From: JBBPYA01 sp038200385
GTDB lineage: Bacteria; Actinomycetota; Actinomycetes; Mycobacteriales; Geodermatophilaceae
Length of the DNA stretch: 17,314 bases
Direction: 5' to 3'
Assembly (NCBI GenBank): GCA_038200385.1
Contig: JBBPYA010000022.1
Location: forward strand, 1-17,314
Part shown: positions 13,978-17,314 of the stretch, one piece after another
Layout of the letters: the number at the start of each line of letters is the position of its first letter
Numbering within the stretch: the stretch's first letter is position 1
The notes under the pieces: generated by a model
The model's database searches: none
Told to the model about the DNA's origin: nothing
Seen by the model: only the letters and a program-made list of their open reading frames with translations
Position numbers and translations under genes: made by a program

Positions 13978-14739
13978 TCAGAGCTGCACCCCGCGGGTCA
14001 GGGCGCCGTCCACAACCAGGTTCGTGCCGCTGATAAAGGACGCCAGCGGGCTGACCAACATTGTGACGGCGTAGGCCACCTCCTCCGGCCGGGCCATCCG
14101 CCCGGTCGGGTTGAGCGCCAACGCCGCGGCGTAAAGCTCAGGGTTGTTGTCCCGCACGGAGTTCCAGATACCGCCAGTGAAGTAGACGTTGCCGGGAGAC
14201 ACGCTGTTGGCGCGGATACCGTTGCCGGCCTGCTGGAACGCCAGGCCCTGGGTGTAGTGGATCAGCGCAGCCTTCATCGTCCCGTAGGACGCGGCGGCGA
14301 AGTCGATCTCGCGCCCGGACACGCTGGAGACCACGACGATCGAGCCGTTGCCGCTGCGCTCCAGGTGCGGCAAGGCGGCCGACACCACCCGGACCGTGTG
14401 CAACAGATCCACCTCGAAGCTGGCCCGCCAGGTGTCCTCGTCCGGCCCGATAGCGAGCGCGCTCACGTTCGGCACCACGATGTCCAACCCGCCGAGGGCC
14501 TCCGCGGTGGCGCTCACCCAGGATTCGACCCCTGGCCCGTCCCTGACATCCAGCACGGTCCCCATCACCCGTGCGCCGGAACCCTCCAAAGTGGACACCG
14601 TGGAGGAGATCTCGGCCTCATCGCGCGCGCAGAATGCGACCGCGGCACCCTCGGAGGCAAGTGATTCGACAATCGCCCGACCGATCCCCCTGGTGCCACC
14701 CGTAACGAGGGCGCGTAGCCCCGTGAGTTGAAGGTCCAC
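13978..14739 (-). CDS. Short-chain dehydrogenase/reductase (SDR)
   Basis: This 253-residue classical SDR is an NAD(P)-dependent oxidoreductase with a Rossmann fold. The cofactor motif TGGTRGIG lies at 13-20, the catalytic Ser in VVSSVSG (138 or 139) and YGTMK at 152-156 (Tyr152, Lys156). The family's NAG motif is altered to PNVSA (90-94), a tolerated variation. After the YxxxK comes the usual IRANSVSPGNVYFTGG. The start is the GTG at 14739, chosen because AAGGGAGA sits about 8 bases upstream and the protein then begins at the usual point before the first strand. It lies 23 bases after the acetamidase gene and 8 bases before the hydroxy-acid dehydrogenase, so all three are probably one operon. 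The substrate cannot be read from sequence. Confidence 0.93.
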   Translation of the reverse strand: MDLQLTGLRALVTGGTRGIGRAIVESLASEGAAVAFCARDEAEISSTVSTLEGSGARVMGTVLDVRDGPGVESWVSATAEALGGLDIVVPNVSALAIGPDEDTWRASFEVDLLHTVRVVSAALPHLERSGNGSIVVVSSVSGREIDFAAASYGTMKAALIHYTQGLAFQQAGNGIRANSVSPGNVYFTGGIWNSVRDNNPELYAAALALNPTGRMARPEEVAYAVTMLVSPLASFISGTNLVVDGALTRGVQL

Positions 14740-14762
14740 GTGTGTCTCCCTTGTAGTCCGGG

Positions 14763-15764
14763 TCAGGCGAGGGTCGCGGCCTGCTCGCGCAGGTAGCCGT
14801 GCATACCGCCGTAGGCGTCCCCGGCGGGCAGCAGCCTCTTGGCCACCTTGGTCACGGCGCTGTAGTTGACGTCGCAGACGTTGGCCAGCGGTGACTCGCT
14901 GATTTGGGTCAGCACCTGGTAGGCGTCCAGACGGTCCAGACCGTACAGCTCGTGCAGCCAGGCGATCATGCCGACCTGGCTGGCCCGCCACGCATCCTCC
15001 AGCGGTCGCGCAGAGCCGACCACCGCATAATGGCTGTCGGACTCGATCCGCGGCCACTCCGGCGCGCCACCCTTGATCAGTTCGACGATGAGGGTCACGT
15101 TCATCGCGCCCTCGACCGCGGTGCCGCACGACTCCCCCTCGCCCTGCCGGTAGTGCCCGTCACCGACGGAGAACAGCGCGCCGTCGACGTTGACGCCGAG
15201 GAAGCAGGTGGTACCCGCGCGCAGCTGGGGGGTGTCCATGTTGCCGCCGAACTTGTCCGGCACGAGGGAGGAGCGCACCTCCCGGCCGGCCGGGGCCACC
15301 CCGACCGTGCCAAGCATGGGCTCGACCGGGAACTCCAGGTGCAACTCGCTGCGTAGCGCCTCGAAGATCACTACCTGCCGCTCGCGGTCCAGCTGGTAGA
15401 TCCAGGTCAGCTCCGGCAGCGGTTCGTTGAGCAGCGCGGTGCGGTCGGTGCCGGTCAACGCGCCGAACAGCGGGATCGTCGCCGACGCCGCCCAGTCGCG
15501 CGCCGGCTGGAGGTCGACGAAATGCAGAGCCACGGTGTCACCGGGTTCTGCGCCCTCGACGTGGAATGGGCCGGTCTGCGGGTTCACCTCCCGCATGTCC
15601 AGCTTCTCGCTGGGCAGGTCGGTGGGACGCTGGAGGCGGCCGCTGAACGCATCCTCAGTCCACAGCTGGAGCACGGTCCCGGGTGCGACGCGGCGCACCG
15701 GCGCAACGCCGCCGAAGGTCCACGCGTACTGCTCGCGCCGCGGGGTGAACTCGACAATCTCCAT
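14763..15764 (-). CDS. Acetamidase/formamidase family amidohydrolase
   Basis: This 333-residue protein belongs to the FmdA/AmdA family, unrelated in fold to amidase-signature enzymes, which hydrolyses formamide, acetamide or related small amides to ammonia and an acid. Conserved parts are TGPFHVEGAEPGDTVALHFVDL (64-85), FGGNMDTPQLRAGTTCFLGVNVDGALFSVGDGHYRQGEGESCGTAVEG (in pieces from 172 to 219, with the metal/catalytic-type DGH, GEGE and AVE elements) and the C-terminal SVADxNYSA-like CDVNYSAVTKVAKRLLP. Length fits the shorter actinobacterial members. The ATG at 15764 has GGAGG about 7 bases upstream; the longer open frame to 15821 lacks this. It is the first gene of the third operon. The 124 bases upstream (15765-15888) hold no clear promoter box or gene. 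Substrate range may include amides other than the two in the family name. Confidence 0.92.
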   Translation of the reverse strand: MEIVEFTPRREQYAWTFGGVAPVRRVAPGTVLQLWTEDAFSGRLQRPTDLPSEKLDMREVNPQTGPFHVEGAEPGDTVALHFVDLQPARDWAASATIPLFGALTGTDRTALLNEPLPELTWIYQLDRERQVVIFEALRSELHLEFPVEPMLGTVGVAPAGREVRSSLVPDKFGGNMDTPQLRAGTTCFLGVNVDGALFSVGDGHYRQGEGESCGTAVEGAMNVTLIVELIKGGAPEWPRIESDSHYAVVGSARPLEDAWRASQVGMIAWLHELYGLDRLDAYQVLTQISESPLANVCDVNYSAVTKVAKRLLPAGDAYGGMHGYLREQAATLA

Positions 15765-15888
15765 CGCAGCGCCTCCATGGTGGCCGGCGCTGATCCTCTG
15801 CCGAGCGCGGCCGCTGCGCAACCCTGACTATCGCGTGCTCGCAAGGGTCTCGGCAGGCTGTGCCACGCGGGAGTCCTCGCTCGGCTCG

Positions 15889-16032
15889 TCAGGCCGGTGC
15901 TTTATCCAGAACCGGGGCCAGGAGACGACGCGCATCAGCGGGGGTGATCACGTCGTGCGGCTCGGGCTTGCTGACTTCCCTGCTCGTCCCGTCTTCGTAG
16001 ACATGTTCGCCGATCAGCAGACAATCTTCCCG
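15889..16032 (-). pseudogene. Possible 3' remnant of a small unknown protein
   Basis: The minus strand reads CLLIGEHVYEDGTSREV, then KPEPHDVITPADARRLLAPV, ending at TGA 15891-15889. The mix of residues and GC-rich third positions look coding, and the TPADARRLA-type end resembles the last helix of small actinobacterial proteins of unknown function such as DUF6907. There is no start codon, and the recognisable part stops at about 16032 where the plus-strand cation transporter fragment begins. I do not recognise the family with certainty. Confidence 0.35.
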
Positions 16033-16229
16033 CCCTGGCCGGCATCGTCGTCAACCTCGCCGCGACCTGGCTGATCGCCCGCGCCGACCGCACCTCCCTC
16101 AACGTCGAAGGCGCCTTCCAGCACATCCTCAACGACCTGTTCGCGTTCATCGCCACCGCAGTCGCCGGGCTTGTGGTGCTGCTGACCGGCTCGCAGGTTG
16201 CCTCTCACGGCTCCAACGTGACCCGATGA
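16032..16229 (+). pseudogene. Internal fragment of a cation diffusion facilitator transporter
   Basis: About 60 residues read GIVVNLAATWLIARADRTSLNVEGAF (in pieces), then HILNDLFAFIATAVAGLVVLLTGS, ending at TGA 16227-16229. This matches transmembrane helices 4-5 of CzcD-type cation diffusion facilitators: the segment NxxAAWLLxRAxRxSLNVEGAFxHxLxDLxAF contains the His and Asp of the HxxxD zinc site. Both the N-terminal helices and the C-terminal cytoplasmic domain are missing, and the last ten residues (from about SQVASHG) no longer look like the family. It is a non-functional internal piece, bounded by junctions on both sides. Intact proteins export Zn2+, Co2+ or Cd2+ in exchange for protons. 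Confidence 0.7.
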
Positions 16230-16250
16230 CCCTGTTGGCCGCCGCTCAGG

Positions 16251-16529
16251 TCAGAAATCCGTCAGGCTGACGAAGTATCGGAGCCACCGCCGCCTGCGCG
16301 CGTAGACCACCCAGAACTGGGTGCGGTGCACCACGGTGTCCCACACCGGGTCCGTCACCGCGCGGGTCAACGGATGCTGAAGCTGTATTGGTCCACCCAG
16401 CCAGGAGAACGCCCGGTCCTCCAAGAGGCATTCACCCAAGATCACGCGGAGCCGTGCCTGAGTACCACCCGCACGGACGTCACCCGGGCTCATCAACTCC
16501 CGTTCGAGAGCGCCTCCGATCTGCGCCAC
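16251..16529 (-). CDS. Hypothetical small protein, unrecognised
   Basis: An open frame of 92 codons from a GTG at 16529 (MAQIGGALERELMSPGDVRA at its start) or about 80 codons from the internal ATG. The C-terminal half is rich in aromatic and basic residues (VWDTVVHRTQFWVVYARRRR, then WLRYFVSLTDF). No ribosome binding site is well placed: GGGAG is only 3 bases from the internal ATG. Third-position GC is high in the 3' half but mixed in the middle. I recognise no family. It may be a genuine small gene, a remnant, or a chance frame. Confidence 0.35.
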   Translation of the reverse strand: MAQIGGALERELMSPGDVRAGGTQARLRVILGECLLEDRAFSWLGGPIQLQHPLTRAVTDPVWDTVVHRTQFWVVYARRRRWLRYFVSLTDF

Positions 16530-16622
16530 GTCCTGGTCGGCTGCCGGCCCACCTCAGCCAGGAATCCGGTCCTGGAGTGCTGATGCTTGCCCGGCGGCCA
16601 GCCGATCCGGCACAGTCCAGGC

Positions 16623-17213
16623 GTGGTCGCGACGGAGGTGCCGGCCTCGCTGCGGTCATGGATGTCCGCCGTCAGCGAGATCGTCCGCGCCGTGAACGCC
16701 GCCCGACCTCTTGACGCGGTGCTTACCCTCGTCGCGCAACAGGCCTGCGCGCTGATCGGTTTCGAGTACTGCGCGGTGATGCTGGCAGACCCCGCCCGAG
16801 AGCGCCTTGAGGTGTCCGGTTGGTGTGGTCTCAGCCTCGACTACGTCGCGCTGGTCAGTGATCGTGGTTCGTTGCGGATCCACCCCTCCGGGCCGCTGCT
16901 CGACACCCCGGCAGCGCGCGCGTTCCGGGAGGGCCGCACGGTTGCGGTGCCAGACGTTCGCAGCGCTCCGAACTACGGCCGGCTGCAACACCTGGCCCCC
17001 GCGCAGGGCTACCGGGCCTTGGTGGCGGTCCCGCTGCTCGCCTCGGACAACCATTCGACTGCTGCCACGCCAGCCGGTGTTGTCGTCGGGTACTCCGTCA
17101 ACGCTCGAGAGTTCGCGCCCTCCGAGGTCGAGCTGATCGAACTCCTCGCCGGGCAAGCGTCGCTAGCTCTGGAGACGACCCGCCTACGAGCCGCCCAGCA
17201 AGAGGTGGGCTGA
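16623..17213 (+). CDS. GAF-domain protein, probably a 3'-truncated regulator
   Basis: About 196 residues hold one GAF domain: SAVSEIVRAVNAARPLDAVL, LVAQQACALIGFEYCAVMLAD, then RVAR-like PAARAFREGRTVAVPDV, YRALVAVPLLA and FAPSEVELIELLAGQASLAL. GAF domains sense small ligands or redox state. The close family that comes to mind continues after the ETTRLRAAQQEV helix into a PucR/CdaR-type helix-turn-helix region, but here the frame stops at TGA 17211-17213 directly after that helix, so the output domain is missing. The start is uncertain: GTG at 16623 is preferred, with TTG 16587 and ATG 16662 as alternatives, and none has a strong ribosome site. It may be a pseudogene or a stand-alone sensor. 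It transcribes away from the catabolic operons. Confidence 0.7.
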   Translation: MVATEVPASLRSWMSAVSEIVRAVNAARPLDAVLTLVAQQACALIGFEYCAVMLADPARERLEVSGWCGLSLDYVALVSDRGSLRIHPSGPLLDTPAARAFREGRTVAVPDVRSAPNYGRLQHLAPAQGYRALVAVPLLASDNHSTAATPAGVVVGYSVNAREFAPSEVELIELLAGQASLALETTRLRAAQQEVG

Positions 17214-17314
17214 CCGCGGCGTCGGCCAGCGGGTGCGCGAAGACGGTTAGCGCGAGGACGACCAGTAGCACAAGCAGAGGCACGACCTGCTCGGGCGGAG
17301 CGTCCTGGCCGGCG
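17214..17314 (-). other. Possible end of a membrane-protein gene at the window edge
   Basis: Read on the minus strand from the window edge, one frame gives EQVVPLLVLLVVLALTVFAH followed by PLADAAVS. This looks like a last transmembrane helix, of the kind found at the end of NuoM/MrpD-like proton-channel subunits. The frame does not stop until 17098, inside the GAF gene on the other strand, so its natural end appears to be lost at a junction near 17210. Too short for a firm call. Confidence 0.25.

Noticed and set aside
1..17314. Transposons, integrases, CRISPR arrays, tRNA or rRNA genes
   Set aside because: No transposase or integrase motif, terminal repeats, regularly spaced repeats or RNA-gene signatures were found on either strand.

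Overview
This is high-GC DNA with actinobacterial gene families (DUF1918, LldD2-like dehydrogenase, RIO-type kinase, GAF regulator). The nitrile hydratase resembles that of Pseudonocardia, so a Pseudonocardiales-type actinomycete is a reasonable guess, but the sequence alone does not fix the genus. The theme is breakdown of nitriles, amides and related carbon-nitrogen compounds.

Layout. (a) 1-430: the first 49 codons of a haloalkane dehalogenase (minus) and a broken 5' piece of a flavin reductase (plus). (b) 410-6787, minus: a six-gene amide/urea-uptake and amidase operon, in transcription order a UrtA/FmdD-type lipoprotein, a UrtB-type permease, a fused UrtC-UrtD permease/ATPase, a UrtE-type ATPase, a small AtzG/GatC-like subunit and an amidase-signature enzyme. 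(c) 6841-7286: a 3' remnant of another amidase (minus) joined to a frameshifted 3' remnant of a RIO-type kinase (plus). (d) 7283-11593, minus: a compact cobalt nitrile hydratase operon, in order enantioselective-type amidase, beta subunit, alpha subunit, accessory protein, CbtB, CbtA; the first four genes are linked by 4-bp ATGA overlaps. (e) 11777-12750, plus: an intact DUF1918 gene and a decayed nitronate monooxygenase with three frame changes. (f) 12770-15764, minus: acetamidase/formamidase, short-chain dehydrogenase and LldD2-like FMN 2-hydroxy-acid dehydrogenase. (g) 15889-17314: fragments of a small unknown protein, a cation diffusion facilitator, an orphan ORF, a GAF protein that looks 3'-truncated, and a possible membrane-protein end at the window edge.

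How the genes may work together. Nitrile hydratase turns a nitrile into an amide, using cobalt probably supplied through CbtA/CbtB. The linked amidase turns the amide into an acid plus ammonia. The Urt/Fmd-type transporter would bring in urea or short amides for the second amidase. The third operon adds an acetamidase/formamidase and an enzyme that oxidises 2-hydroxy acids, so the whole set could degrade 2-hydroxynitriles (cyanohydrins) or 2-hydroxyamides to 2-oxo acids; this is inference.

The most striking structural feature is the mosaic: three intact minus-strand catabolic operons separated by broken, mostly plus-strand gene pieces. Several junctions place two truncated genes directly against each other, as expected for an island built by repeated insertion and deletion. 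No transposase, integrase, CRISPR array, tRNA or rRNA was seen.
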